Below, one piece after another: positions 1 through 10,946 of a DNA stretch of 24,942 bases. A program made the position numbers and the translations under genes. The notes beneath the pieces are model-generated. The model made no database searches. It was not told the DNA's origin and was given only the letters and a program-made list of their open reading frames with translations. The DNA lies in the NCBI GenBank assembly GCA_008000375.1, contig SMOI01000421.1, positions 1-24,942 on the forward strand, given 5' to 3'. Source of the DNA: Poteriospumella lacustris (lineage: Eukaryota > Sar > Chrysophyceae > Chromulinales > Dinobryaceae). Within the stretch, counting starts at the first letter, position 1, and the number at the start of each line of letters is the position of its first letter.

Positions 1-1542
1 GACACGTTTCACAACGGGAAACACTTGAACGAAGGGGACGAGGTGACGCTGGCGTTGTACGATCGCGTGGCGATGGGTGATCAATTGATGATGTTGCGTT
101 GGACGGTCCAGGAAGAAGCGGATCCGACGAAGACGGCCATGACGGCGGACGAAGCAGTGGAAGAGTTCCAAGAGGCGTTGATCAAGAACCGCAGTGGCGG
201 CGGTGGCAACGCGGGCATGTCCGCGTCGGAACTGGCCACGTTGGAAGAAGAACGCAAACGCATCATGGAAGAACGTTCGCAATGGGAGAAACAGAAGGAA
301 CAAATCATCACCCAACGGAACGAAGAAGAATACCAACGGGCGATGCAAGCGGTGGACAACGCCATTCTCGATTTGTTGCCGAAGATCAAAGAAGCGAAAC
401 AGATTGTGGATTTGATGAATCGGGTGACGATGTCGTTTGATGTGGTGTTGGAAAAGGGATCGAATGGTCCCAATTCCCCCCGTGCCCCCCAAGACCCACA
501 GCAAGCGCTGGCGTCGCAGATTCCCCGGGTGAAGATTTGTGTGGAGAACTCGTCGCCGAAGTTGTCGATTGTCATCGATCCGCAAGAGTTTTTACCGAAA
601 CTGGCGTTGTTGAAGGATGAATTGATGAAATTGCGGAGTGCCATTGATGCCGGGCGTACGTATGAGATTCCCGAACGTCATGATCCGTTGTATTTGATGT
701 TTGACAACGATTTCCACTTGGGTACGGCGACGCATTGGCCAGAATACCTCTTGTACAACTTGGAGACGGACGAGGAGGAACGTATGCAAGAAATCAAGAA
801 CGTTGCCGTCCCGTACAACACGGTGGGTCTCTTGGAAGTGAAATGGACACCGTTGAGTTCTCCGAATGACGATCCGTCCGACCCGGCGTCGTTTGCGGGT
901 CCGATCTTGGAAGTCGAGAAAGAAGAAGACCTTTTGGGTAAACCCTGGACGTACAATTTGACCATTGTACGGGCCACCGACCTGCCCGTCTTCTGCGATT
1001 CCGCGTACATCTCCTACGACTTTTTCGGAGAAAACTTCACGACGGAAAATGTCCAACAAACAACGTTCTCGCCGGTCTTTGAGTATCACAAGGTCCATCA
1101 TATTCCCTGTGTCACGCAGGAGTTCCTCGCGTATTTGAAAGGATCCATTGAGATGCAAATCCACGTCACCCAACACATCGACCCCCCGTTGGACAAGATC
1201 AACACCGACAACCCCATCGTCGCGGAATCCATTCGTACGGGTGAACCGAAGGGCTACGAGATGAACGACAAGGTGAAACGCCCCAAGACCGAAGCCGAAA
1301 TTCGCTGTGAACAGCTGACGAAAGACTTGAGCGACGCCCGCGAGATGAATAGCTCGTTGACGCGTCACATTCAACAATTGGAAGAGAAGCTACGTCAATA
1401 CGAACCCAACCACGTCTCCGTCTTGACGGAATTGCATCACGTGCCACGCGGCTCGTTGAGTCGACCCACGAGTAGTGCCGTGGGCCATGCGGGCTCCCGA
1501 TTACGAGACGCGCAGATCATTGATCACGTCGTCAATGGGTAA
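1..1542 (+). CDS. Kinesin-3 (KIF1/unc-104-like) heavy chain, C-terminal part; 5' truncated
   Basis: The frame is open from base 1 to a TAA at 1540-1542 (513 residues) with no start, so the motor domain lies outside the window. The first ~35 residues (NEGDEV, then a hydrophobic strand ending in LRW) resemble the end of an FHA domain, which follows the motor in kinesin-3. A charged coiled coil follows (about residues 75-120, EEERKRIMEERSQWEKQKEQ). Next is the kinesin-3 C2-like region (about 270-400), with LEVKW, LGKPWTYNLTIVRATDLP and TFSPVFEYHKVHHIPCVTQEFLAYL. A last coiled coil lies at about 435-470. These motors move vesicles or intraflagellar cargo toward microtubule plus ends. The tail is short and no PH domain is visible. 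The family call is from remembered motifs; the subfamily within kinesin-3 is uncertain. Confidence 0.85.
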   Translation, partial: DTFHNGKHLNEGDEVTLALYDRVAMGDQLMMLRWTVQEEADPTKTAMTADEAVEEFQEALIKNRSGGGGNAGMSASELATLEEERKRIMEERSQWEKQKEQIITQRNEEEYQRAMQAVDNAILDLLPKIKEAKQIVDLMNRVTMSFDVVLEKGSNGPNSPRAPQDPQQALASQIPRVKICVENSSPKLSIVIDPQEFLPKLALLKDELMKLRSAIDAGRTYEIPERHDPLYLMFDNDFHLGTATHWPEYLLYNLETDEEERMQEIKNVAVPYNTVGLLEVKWTPLSSPNDDPSDPASFAGPILEVEKEEDLLGKPWTYNLTIVRATDLPVFCDSAYISYDFFGENFTTENVQQTTFSPVFEYHKVHHIPCVTQEFLAYLKGSIEMQIHVTQHIDPPLDKINTDNPIVAESIRTGEPKGYEMNDKVKRPKTEAEIRCEQLTKDLSDAREMNSSLTRHIQQLEEKLRQYEPNHVSVLTELHHVPRGSLSRPTSSAVGHAGSRLRDAQIIDHVVNG

Positions 1543-1620
1543 ACGGAAACAGAGAGAGCTGGCGGTGTATTTGGTGCTGCTGGCTGTTGGTGTGTTGGTT
1601 GGTTGCCTGGTTGGTGTGAT

Positions 1621-1697
1621 CGCCTCTCGCCGTCTCTTCTTCTCCCTCTCCTTTCCTCTTTCCTCTTTCCCCCTTCCTCTTTCCTCGTTCCTCTTGC
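1621..1697 (+). repeat. C/T-only low-complexity tract
   Basis: An almost pure pyrimidine tract beginning about 80 nt after the kinesin stop codon, made of repeated TCCTCTTTCC-like units. It lies on the sense strand of the kinesin gene. Similar sense-strand pyrimidine tracts follow several other genes in the window. Confidence 0.8.
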
Positions 1698-2904
1698 AGC
1701 TATAGTGGTGTAGTGGTGTAGTGGTGTGTACGTAGCGGTATCTCGGCCGTTCTCCTTGTAACCACCAACATCAAACTTCGTTTTTTCGTTGAATACGAAC
1801 CAAGCGGCACCAGTGGAGGTACCTACCCGACCTGCGTGTGCTCCGTGTGTGTGCGTAAGCGGCTTCTGTGTTGGTGTACAGCGAACGGGCGAAGAAGCGT
1901 CGCAAACCCCTGTGGGGTGGGGCTGTGAAGGTTCGGTGGAGTGGCGTGTGGTGGTATTTCTTACGAGGACGGTTACGCAGCGTACACAATAACGACAGTG
2001 ATTTCCCCTCACACCTTCCCCCAGAGGGGGTGGGCAGTGGGGGGGGGGTCCTTTCTTTGGCGTTTGTTTGATAGTTTGTTTAGTCTTGGCACAATGACTC
2101 GAGAAGCGAGAGTCTACATAATTGATTGATGGCGATTGATTGATTCATTGCGGTTCCAGCGGGAGGGGGACTGGAATCGGTTGGGTGACAAAATTGGTGC
2201 TCGGCGAGCAAGAGCGAGCGAGGGAGAAAGAGACAGGGAGAGAGAGAAGAGACACAGCGCCACAGTGCGAAATGGGGTGTACGTACATCGATGAACGAGC
2301 GATGGACAGACGACGCGTTGGTCGATGATGATGACGACAAACAACGACCGCACTGTGAAGGTGAGGGCCCCCAGAGGAAGGCGTGGTATGCGTGTGTATG
2401 TGGGGTGACGTGTTTCGTGGGCTCCCGAGTCGTGTGGACACGAGTGGGCGCACCACGCAACCACCGTCGCCTCCACAAAAAAAACGAAACAAACCAAACA
2501 AGAATGACGAACAGCGAATGTGAAAGAGAATGTCAAACGAAACAAACAACGACAACAACAAGAACAACAACAAATGCAGAGGGGAGAAGCCTCACTCCGC
2601 GTCACACACACAAGCACAAGAGTCATAGGAAATACAGCCAGGCAACGACGACGATAGTGCGGGGGATGGGGTTGCGAATATGCGGGTGATTCATCGACAG
2701 CGACAAGCAAAGCAAGCATGTAGGGGGGGTACAGCAGAGACAGCAGAGAAAGGGCCAAGGGACCGAGGAGGAGAGGGGCAGAGGACAAAACTTTTGTATT
2801 TTATTTCTTCGTCTATCGTCGATAGGATACGATCTGGGGGGAGGGGGTTATTAAACATTGGAGAAACATGTGCACCACACCCGAATGGAATAGTGAGTCG
2901 ATGT

Positions 2905-2928
2905 GGCGGCGGCGGCGGCGGCGGCGGC
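2905..2928 (+). repeat. (GGC)8 trinucleotide microsatellite
   Basis: Eight uninterrupted GGC units inside the convergent intergenic region; not inside a supported coding frame. Confidence 0.9.
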
Positions 2929-3466
2929 TGAGCGTGAGGGTGAGAGCGGATCAATGACGCAACACCGACGGCAGCAAAAAAACAACAACAACAACCGCGG
3001 CAACAACAACGAATGTGTTTCCTTTCGTTTTGTGGTGTTAATTAATGAATGACAAACTTCAACATGCACACAGACACAAACACGGGGGAGAGAGAGGGAG
3101 AAACAGAGACCGAATCAAAGGTATATACAACTCTACAGACAAACAAAAGGAACGGTGCCGTATTTCAAACTCGGAACAACACACGTACGTACAAGTACAA
3201 GTAGAAATAACATAAACGAAAACAACACACAGAGACACAGAGACCCCCAGGCGAATGAATGAAACAAAGTCCCGTCATGGCCATCCAGAATGGGTTGGTA
3301 GGGCGGGGGCATCATCCTGCTGGCCGCACACTGCGGTGCGATGAAAACAAAATCACATAGCAGGGGCGGGAAGGGGGTCAAACCGATTGGATTGGCAGGT
3401 TCTACGCCGGAAGTAGACTTGGCAGGAGAGGTGGGAAAGAGTGGACAAGTGGGGAAGAGGAACAAA

Positions 3467-3485
3467 GAGCGAGCGAGCGAGCGAG
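3467..3485 (+). repeat. (GAGC)n microsatellite
   Basis: More than four GAGC units in a purine-rich stretch about 200 nt past the stop codon of the minus-strand gene ending at 3682. Confidence 0.85.
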
Positions 3486-3681
3486 GGACAGGAAACGTTA
3501 CGTCGTTTTTTTGTAGTTCTTTTCTTCACAGAGAATCCCATCGCAGTCACAGGTATAACAATAAACAAAACAACAACAAGGGAGAACAGAACCTCCCATC
3601 ACCTCACCTCCACTGAATATCATATGTATATGTACAGTAGGTGGCTTCTGGTTCACGTACGAAGCGGTAGCAGGAAGAGAC

Positions 3682-4694
3682 TCATTGCACACGGAGATGA
3701 GAGGTTTCCAGCATTTCAATACGCTTTTGTTCGTTCAAATGGAAGGTGAAACGCATACGCATGACCACGGGTTGAGGTTCAGGCAACAGGGGCATGTGTT
3801 TACCGGCCTTGCGGGCATAATAATCGAACGGATCCGGAGGATGCAACAAGTCTTCCATCGCATACCCTACCGTCGGCTCTTCCGTTTCAATCGCCAGCTC
3901 CGCGGGCAATGGTTGTTCTACCACCACCTCATTGGTCGCCGGTTGAAGGAAGGCAGTGGGTTGACTCAAGGGTTTGCCACATTCATTGATCATCGCACCG
4001 AAAATGCTGCCCATGAAACGCGTGATGTGGATGTCGTACATGCGGTGGAAATCCACACTCACGTCCAAGGACACTTTGCTCTTCGATGAATCCGAACGGG
4101 TGACAATCTTAGCTTCTTCAATGCGGACGATTTGATCGGGATTCAGGGTGCTCATGATATACCAGTGGAAGAAGATCCAAGCGTAGCCTTGGTAGGCGAA
4201 AATCTCGGGTAAATCACGTTTGAACAAATGGGAGAACTGATCCGTCGTTTGGAAAGGAACACCATGCGAATCCTTCACACGGAATCGGATATCTTTGATG
4301 CCCACGGAGAACGTGCGGAAGAAGGAATGAAACAGATTGAAATCGGAGTTGTTGAGGATGTTGACGATCATCTTCGGGTATTGTCGGCGGATATCGCGTT
4401 TCAACACTCGGGGGACACTGATATACTTCTTGTAATACGCGGCTCGCTTGCCAAGAATAGATTTTCTTGTCGGCTCTTCATCAACCTCTTCCTCGTCATT
4501 CAACGGACCTATTTCGGACGCCTCCTCTTCGATGTCGACATCCATTTCTTCCTCATCAAACACTGCAACTACAGCATAAGTGGTCATCAGATAATGCATT
4601 TTCACTGGGTGACAGGCAACAATCACTTACCTTGGTTTCTCATGACCATGTCAAACGTTGGAATCGCCGGAAAGGGCCCTTCCGTCTCTTGCAT
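3682..4694 (-). CDS. Uncharacterised acidic-N-terminus protein, two exons
   Basis: Model: exon 1 4694-4631, intron 4630-4569, exon 2 4568-3682 (TGA), 316 residues. Exon 1 starts at an ATG (MQETEGPFPAIPTFDM) and ends at a GTAAGT donor. The acceptor CTGTAG keeps the frame (RNQ|VAVFDEEEMDV). A second in-frame acceptor, TTGCAG, lies 6 nt further on. The protein has an acidic stretch at about 25-50, a basic patch (KRAAYYKKY), then a globular region with RRQYPKMIVNILNNSDF, SFFRTFSVGI and AYQGYAWIFFHWYIMS followed by alternating beta-like segments. The middle could be an NTF2/SnoaL-like fold, but this is a guess from strand pattern only. No catalytic motif, signal peptide or membrane segment is seen. 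Function unknown. Confidence 0.75.
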
Positions 4695-5330
4695 TAAAAA
4701 ATGGTTCATTTGCTACACAGGTCTTTGTCAGAATTTCCGTCACTACCAATCTATGCGAACAGGTATAATTCAACTTCAACTATATGTGATTTACAGTCAG
4801 GGTTACCACTGCGCTTCACTCAATTCGTGACTTGAATCTGTTCAATTGAAGATTGCGTTGATGTTCCCGCCGCACCTCCCACCTGCACATTTTCTTTTCG
4901 CTCTGCAGCGCACAAGGGATCCCAACGGACAAACGTCACCCGCTCCTCGACCCACCGACCCACCTCTGCGCTTCCTCGTTCAACGGATCTGCGCCTCTCC
5001 CCGAACAGACGCACTCGGAAACTGCTCACTGTCTCACTGTCACACTGTTCACTGCTCACCGTACGACTTGCATGTCACTTTCCGGTATCACATGCAACGA
5101 TAACCTTATTGGTGCTATACTGAAGCGATGAAACAGGAACTGCAACACCGACAACAGTGATACAAGCAACGTTGAGCACGGTATTCTTTGCAAAACAGTC
5201 GCGCAGTCCCTCCCTGCTGTTGTGTCCCAGCTACTTAATCACCTCATCACCAACAAAAGTTTTGTCCGTAGGACATGACGTTGCAATCGCCTGTCAGGAC
5301 ATTCGTTACTTTTCGGTTACATTCCCTCGC
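4695..5330. other. Intergenic region between two minus-strand genes
   Basis: It contains the promoter of the unknown gene (right after 4694) and the 3' flank of the helicase gene. A run of near-repeated TCACTG/CACTGT words lies at about 5023-5058. The short open frames here have no family features. No RNA gene was recognised. Confidence 0.5.
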
Positions 5331-7994
5331 TCACTTCTTTTTCCGAGCCAAATATCTCGCTCGAGCATCATCGACACTGTTGGTCGTAGCCACCGCAGTA
5401 GTCGCTGTCGTCGATGAGAGAGCGGAAGCTACTGCTGCTGTTGCTGCACCGGTAGAGGAGTCACTGATATCCTCAATGGTTCGTTTCTTTCCCACCGTTG
5501 AGGGGACTTCTTCGACTTGTTGACTGAGTTGTGCCGCCGACACAGGCCGAAACGCGCGTCGATACCGCTTGTATTGACTGAGACTGACCTTCGCCACGCC
5601 TCGCAAATACAACTTGCCGGTATTGTGCACCAATTCTCGGTAAATGACACAGGGCGCCACTTCAGCGGGGTTGCCCACGTGACACAGGGCTGACTGCGGA
5701 TGCAGATGCACCAGTTTCGCGTCGTACACTTCAAAATCGACGTCGTATTCACTGTCCACCGCGCGACGACGACTCTCAACGGGACGATTCGCTTCTCGTC
5801 GCGCCTCGACAGCGGCTTGTTGGGCGTTTGGCAGGGTCACACACTTGTACAGAGTCTCACTATGACACGTAATGGCGGCGTGCATATAGAAGCCCGACAA
5901 CACCGCCTCACTGATGCGTTCTTCCCATCGCCCAGTAGTAGTCGTAGCAGCGGCGGCGGAACTCACTGCCGCCCCTCCTGTCGTTGGTGCTGATGCCTCG
6001 TCTTCCGCAACATACAACAACTTCAATTGCGCTCGATGCTGCGTGTCGGCGGCGAAGCTCTGAACACGATACCGTTCCACTTCGTCGGCCAAATGCTCTC
6101 GAATCTTACGCGCTTGCTTCATCGCACGGAAACTCACAAAGTGTCGTTCACACCAATTCGGGACAAAGCCCGTTCGTTCCCACGTGACAAAGACCTTATG
6201 CAACGTATGGAAATCACCAAAGAAATGGCGCAAACCGGCATGCGCGGTCTCGGCTGCTTCTTCTTGTGCTGACCAGGTATGACCCGGTGGAGCCATCCCG
6301 TACGCGGCATTGTTTTTCCGCTGTTGATACGACAGTCGTGGGCCACCGTTGCCGTTGTTGTTGGCGGTGTCCGTCGTAGGTCGTGGACCACGCGGAGTAA
6401 TCCAGATATTCTCCACCGACAACATCGCACAGATGATCACCATATCCGACAAACAATCACAGGCCGTCGTTGCGGCTTGAATCAACATGCGCGCCAAGGG
6501 TGGTTCCAATGGGAATTGTGACATTTTACGTCCGATGGCGGTGATATGGCCATGGCCATCCAACGCTTGCAGCATGTACAACAAATGTAACGCTTGTACG
6601 ACTTGTTCCGAGGACGGTGGATCGAGGAAATCGAAATGCAACACGTCGGAGATGCCCAAGGCCTTGAGATACAGCACGGTGTGGGCCAAGGAGGTACGTT
6701 GTATTTCTGGCACCGTTTCATCGAGCATCGTATCAAAACATTCCGACGAATACAAACGGTAACATTGACCCGGACCGGTACGACCCGCACGACCCGCACG
6801 TTGTAGCGACGCGGTCTTCGAAACAGGTACCACTAAGAGTGATTCCATACCACGTTCTGGATCAAAGACCTTTTGTTTGACGTAACCCGCATCGACAACA
6901 AATCGAATTTGTGGGACGGTGATGGAGGTTTCGGCGATATTCGTCGCAATGATACACTTGCGAATGTATTTCTTACGCTCCTTCGGTGCGGAGGAGGAAG
7001 AGGAAGAGGAGGCGGCGGCGTAAGAACGAGGCTCATTGCCGTTGCCATGGTCTCGACGACGATCTTGTCGCGATTGCATTTGTTCGTAGAGAAACTCGGG
7101 TTTCTGAAAGACTCGGATCTGCGCATCGTTGGGTAATGCCGCATATAAAGGAAGTACGAGGAGCTCGCGGTCACTGGCGGTAGCGTCTCTCCCACCGACC
7201 TTTTGCGCTTGTTCTTGCTCTTCTCGTAAGGACTCTTGGATCAATTGACACGCCTTTTCAATTTCTTCTTGACCCGTGAGAAACACCAAAATATGACCCT
7301 CGGCCTCGCGGCGATGAATCTTCAATACCACGTCCACCGCGGATTGAATGTAGCTGTTGTTCGCGGGACCTGATTCCGTCATGATTTGTTTGGCTTTGGA
7401 ATGATAAATATCGACGGGGAAGTTTCTTCCGGGCACTTGAATGATCGGGCAGTTGTTGAAATAGGCACCAAACTTGACCGTGTCCAATGTAGCGGAGGTG
7501 ATCACCACTTTCAAGTCTTTTCGCATACGACAGCATTCCTTGAGTAGTCCAAACAAGATGTCGGTGTTCAACGATCGTTCGTGGGCTTCATCAATCATCA
7601 GAAGCGAGTATTGTGACAATGTCCGGTCGGATAAACACTCTCGAATCAGAATACCGTCCGTCATGAACTTGAGTTTCGTATTGTCGGACACCTTCTCCTC
7701 AAAACGAACCACATACCCAACATCCTTGCCCAATGGTGAATGTAGCTCATCACTCACACGCTGTGCAACAGATATGGCCGCAATTCGACGCGGCTGCGTG
7801 ATACCGATCTTCTTGCCATTTGCGTTGTACCCAGCTTCCATGAAGAACTTTGGTAACTGTGTTGTCTTTCCACTACCAGTCTCTCCAGTACAGATAATGA
7901 TCTGGTACCTTCGAACGGCGCGGAAAATATCCTCTTTGAACGCTTCCACGGGGAGGACTTCGAAGTCCTTTTCATCATGAGATGCGCTGTCCAT
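5331..7994 (-). CDS. DEAH-box ATP-dependent RNA helicase (PRP22/DHX8-DHX35-DHX40 type)
   Basis: Intron-free, 887 residues from the ATG at 7994; upstream of that ATG is an in-frame TGA. All DEAH helicase motifs are present in order: I GETGSGKT (about 37-44), Ia TQPRR, Ib TDGILIRE, II DEAH (135-138), III SAT (167-169), IV LVFLTGQEEIE, V TNIAETSITV and VI QRAGRAGRTG (398-407). Winged-helix/ratchet and OB-fold regions follow (PNWCERHFVSFRAMKQARKIREHL; VIYRELVHNTGKLYLRGVAKV). The family unwinds RNA or remodels RNPs in splicing or ribosome assembly. There is no long N-terminal extension, unlike PRP22 or PRP16. An insertion of about 45 residues with a poly-Ser run (about 299-343) sits just before motif V, and a second low-complexity insertion follows WITPRG. 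The C-terminal tail is Ala/Thr-rich and ends in KKK. The exact orthologue is not decided. Confidence 0.95.
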   Translation of the reverse strand: MDSASHDEKDFEVLPVEAFKEDIFRAVRRYQIIICTGETGSGKTTQLPKFFMEAGYNANGKKIGITQPRRIAAISVAQRVSDELHSPLGKDVGYVVRFEEKVSDNTKLKFMTDGILIRECLSDRTLSQYSLLMIDEAHERSLNTDILFGLLKECCRMRKDLKVVITSATLDTVKFGAYFNNCPIIQVPGRNFPVDIYHSKAKQIMTESGPANNSYIQSAVDVVLKIHRREAEGHILVFLTGQEEIEKACQLIQESLREEQEQAQKVGGRDATASDRELLVLPLYAALPNDAQIRVFQKPEFLYEQMQSRQDRRRDHGNGNEPRSYAAASSSSSSSAPKERKKYIRKCIIATNIAETSITVPQIRFVVDAGYVKQKVFDPERGMESLLVVPVSKTASLQRAGRAGRTGPGQCYRLYSSECFDTMLDETVPEIQRTSLAHTVLYLKALGISDVLHFDFLDPPSSEQVVQALHLLYMLQALDGHGHITAIGRKMSQFPLEPPLARMLIQAATTACDCLSDMVIICAMLSVENIWITPRGPRPTTDTANNNGNGGPRLSYQQRKNNAAYGMAPPGHTWSAQEEAAETAHAGLRHFFGDFHTLHKVFVTWERTGFVPNWCERHFVSFRAMKQARKIREHLADEVERYRVQSFAADTQHRAQLKLLYVAEDEASAPTTGGAAVSSAAAATTTTGRWEERISEAVLSGFYMHAAITCHSETLYKCVTLPNAQQAAVEARREANRPVESRRRAVDSEYDVDFEVYDAKLVHLHPQSALCHVGNPAEVAPCVIYRELVHNTGKLYLRGVAKVSLSQYKRYRRAFRPVSAAQLSQQVEEVPSTVGKKRTIEDISDSSTGAATAAVASALSSTTATTAVATTNSVDDARARYLARKKK

Positions 7995-8055
7995 CTCCAC
8001 TCACTTCTACCAACACTGTGAAGTGAAGAACGACAATACTTCAGAATCAATCGCC

Positions 8056-8066
8056 CAATATATATG
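8056..8066 (-). promoter_or_regulatory. TATA-like element upstream of the helicase gene
   Basis: An alternating TATATAT core about 65 nt upstream of the helicase ATG on the minus strand. Position and composition suit a core promoter element, but this is composition only; the transcription start is unknown. Confidence 0.25.
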
Positions 8067-8498
8067 ATTGTGGAAAGTGGTGGTCATCCCCAACGTTCGT
8101 TGCCACAGCGAGTGACAAGAACGAGCAGAACAACAAAACCGAAACGGGTGACAACATGATGACGATGAACGTGTTCGCTTCGCTGCTGTTGATCTGAGTT
8201 CATGAATTGACACTGCAACCACATCCAAGGTCCTTTGCGAATGACGATGATGCATCGTTTATCCACATAGAAGTGGAGTGGATAATCACGAGATCTTGTC
8301 TTGTTACCGCGCCTTTGTTACCCCTCCAAGCAAACGTAGGAAGTAGGTTCTGAGACTGATCGTTGCGGTCGGCTGCCCGCTTCGATTCTTACAGGTTGGA
8401 GTGTATTCTTTGCAGATATTCTTATGTGCTACAGCACGATTTACAAAATCAAAACAAAAAAGTGCCTGACAGCGAGAGGAAGAAACAAAATCAAGTGC

Positions 8499-8518
8499 AG
8501 AGAGAGAGAGAGGGGGGT
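8499..8518 (+). repeat. (GA)n / G-run microsatellite
   Basis: GA dinucleotide repeat running into a G tract, inside the presumed 3' UTR of the minus-strand purine permease. Confidence 0.8.
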
Positions 8519-8815
8519 TTGGAGAGGGAGAACTAACGTTTGTGACCGGGGGGAGGGGGCTGTTGTAGAGGGGAAAGCACACAAAACTTCGTGGAGGACG
8601 AGGGTTAGAGGGAGATAGAGATAGAGAGAACCATCACCTGCACTGCGATGGACCGGCGGACGTACAGAGAGAATGAAATGCACCGTAGCAAAAGAAGTCG
8701 AAAAGACATCAACCCAAACGAGACACAATGCACAAGCTAAAGATCTAAAGGGCACAACCTCACTACCACTGATGACGAGCGAGAACCGGACAGTAAGGTA
8801 GCACGCTGATGGTGT

Positions 8816-10669
8816 TTACATGTGTTCCAAGGTGTGGATAGCACCGGTCTCCATCTCTTGAGCATCCATCACCTTTTGGATATTCAAAATTGTACGACCC
8901 AAGAACGTTTGTTGTTGCTTCTCCTCGACCGCCGAATACTCGTTCCCGGTCTCTTCATGTTCATCAGCCAAAGTCTCCTGCGTAGCAAGAGGAGCGGGTG
9001 TCTTGGGAGGGAAGAGAACTGCCATCGGATTCGATCCAAAGTCAATGATGTGCTGGATCATGTCACCGGTGAAGAGACCAATCATAATGTAAATGACGTA
9101 ACCAATGGCGACACCACGCAAGATACTGTACGTGAACGGGATGAAGAACAACACACAGTACGCAGGCACCGCGATTTTGTAGTCTGCCCAATCCACACGC
9201 TTGCAATTGCCAAACATCATCACGCCGACCATGATCAACAACGGAGCGGTACCAGCGGCAGGCACTTCCGCGAAAATAGGCGCGAAGAAGACCGAGATAC
9301 CGAACAAGATACCACAGACCAAGGTAGACAAACCCGTCTTGGCACCAGCCTTGATACCTGCCGCAGACTCAGGTGAAATCAACACAGGAGGACCGGAGAG
9401 ATAGCCAGAGAGCATGGTGGTGAGACCCGTAACGATAAACAAGAAGTTACCACGAGGAATGGCACCGTTGGGCTTGGTAAGTTGAGCCAAATCCGACAAC
9501 GAACGACCCAAACCGTTCAACGTCAAAACATACAAGAAGAACATGTTGAAGATCAACAACGCAATGTTCTTGTTCGACAACGTTCCTACATCCGCCAACA
9601 CCGCAGGCTCACCAACAACTTCATGCGGCCATTCCTCCGAGATAATCCACCACATAAACGTTCCCACAATCAAACCAGTGCAGAAGGCTCCCTTCACGTG
9701 ATAATGCAGCAACACTGCCACGATAATAAGGTTAGCAATCGCCGTCACCACTTCTGGAGTCAATTCACCCATGTCCAAGATGGTGTATTTGCCACGAACA
9801 ACGAGGTTGACTTCAATCGCACCTGCCAACGCCGTGATGAGACCAATACCAACAGAGATGCCCGCTTGAATACCATCAGGAATCAACTACACGAACAGGT
9901 TCGGATTAGTTGGAGAAGTCAAACGGAAGGTGGAGAAATTCGACAAGATAAGGAGCTTACTCTGGTTAAGAAACGACCGAGGGGAGGGAAAATGCCACAC
10001 AACGCCAAGCCAGCACCACTGATAAGCAGAGCAGCATTACCATCTTTGTAACTCATACCGGATTGCTGCATCGAGACGGCAAAGAAAATGGACACGGACG
10101 TAGGCGGAGCAATAATCAGAGGCATGTCGGTCAAGAAAGCGCCAACAATGCAACCAATCGCACAGGTGATGATGGTTGCCATACAAGTGGACTCCTCGAT
10201 ATAGCCGACACGCTTCATTTGGAAAGGCACAACAGGAAGGACGTAGAGACAAGAGATAAACTGAATGGCGCCAGTATAGATCTCCATCTATCCATCAAAA
10301 GATATCGAGTCAGTTCAAATCAGAGAACGTGATGAAACAGTGTTTCTTACCTCCACAGTGGTCTTGTGCTTGCGAATTTTGAACACGTACTCAATGATAT
10401 CCAACATCCAATCGGGAACTTTGGTTTGGGTGGGGTCAATTTCCTACAATGAAAAACAGCTCTTTCATTAACAACACAATCGGAACCGAAGGAATACACC
10501 CCTGTTGACGTACATCATGGCCATGACCGCCTCCATTTCCATGGCCTGCAGCAGTTGTTGCAACAGCACCATGAGATTGGCTCTTCTTGCTGGATTTCTT
10601 GCTACTTTTGCGTTGTGGAGCCTCTCCTAACTCCACAGAATCATATCGATCAAAGCTGTGGTTGGACAT
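8816..10669 (-). CDS. AZG: AZG/AzgA-type NCS2 purine (adenine/guanine/hypoxanthine) permease, four exons
   Basis: Model: exons 10669-10514, 10443-10351, 10287-9961 and 9886-8816, all phase 0; introns 70, 63 and 74 nt with donors GTACGT, GTAAGA, GTAAGC and TAG acceptors; 548 residues. The N-terminus is hydrophilic (Lys/Ser- then Gly/His-rich), followed by FKIRKHKTTVEMEIYTGAIQF, matching the F...TTV..E...G entry to TM1 in AzgA proteins. Many hydrophobic segments follow. The signature LSGPPVLISPESAAGIKAG then KTGLSTL (ESAAG about 365-369) corresponds to the conserved ESAAG..G..TGL motif of the purine-specific NCS2 branch. Expected role: proton-coupled purine base uptake at the plasma membrane. 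The C-tail is acidic (ADEHEETGNEYSAVEEKQQQ). Its left neighbour is unrelated; to the right, beyond 1.4 kb, lies an amino-acid permease on the same strand. Confidence 0.92.
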
Positions 10670-10946
10670 TGCTGAACCAAGGAATTCAAACGTTGAAAAG
10701 AATCCACAATAAAGACTTTACAGGGAAACCTTCACGAATGTGAAATCGAATCAAACCAATGATCAAAGTGACCTCCAAAGGGAATCCACCGTAAGTTTCC
10801 TTGGGGCCTGATTGCTGGAGAACTGCCGAACACCCCTGCGTATTCCGATGGCCAAGTTTTGGAACAGACCCAACCGGCAGAAAGTGACGACGACGTTGAT
10901 GGTGCGACACACGAGGACACAGCAGCGCTGCTGAGAACCACTGCAT

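Larger units (their letters stand above)
1543..3681. other. Convergent intergenic region, low complexity, no supported gene
   Basis: This 2.1 kb stretch separates two genes whose 3' ends face each other. It contains a pyrimidine tract on the + strand (1621-1697), long purine-rich stretches on the + strand (2205-2260, 3080-3115, 3410-3490), a G run (about 2039-2048), a (GGC)8 run and GAGC repeats. Open frames on both strands are low-complexity Ser/Leu/His/Arg-rich translations without family features, so none is called. Long 3' UTRs of both neighbours probably occupy much of it. Confidence 0.6.
7995..8815. other. Intergenic region: helicase promoter side and purine-permease 3' flank
   Basis: The left part precedes the minus-strand helicase start. 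The right part follows the permease stop at 8816. A purine-rich, GA-repeat-containing stretch fills about 8462-8640, which is C/T-rich on the permease sense strand. No supported gene. Confidence 0.55.

Noticed and set aside
592-1377. 261-codon open frame antisense to the kinesin
   Set aside because: It overlaps conserved kinesin-3 sequence on the other strand and has no family features; a codon-bias shadow.
2114-2788. 224-codon minus-strand open frame in the convergent region
   Set aside because: Leu/Ser/Cys-rich low-complexity translation of purine-rich repeats, without domain features.
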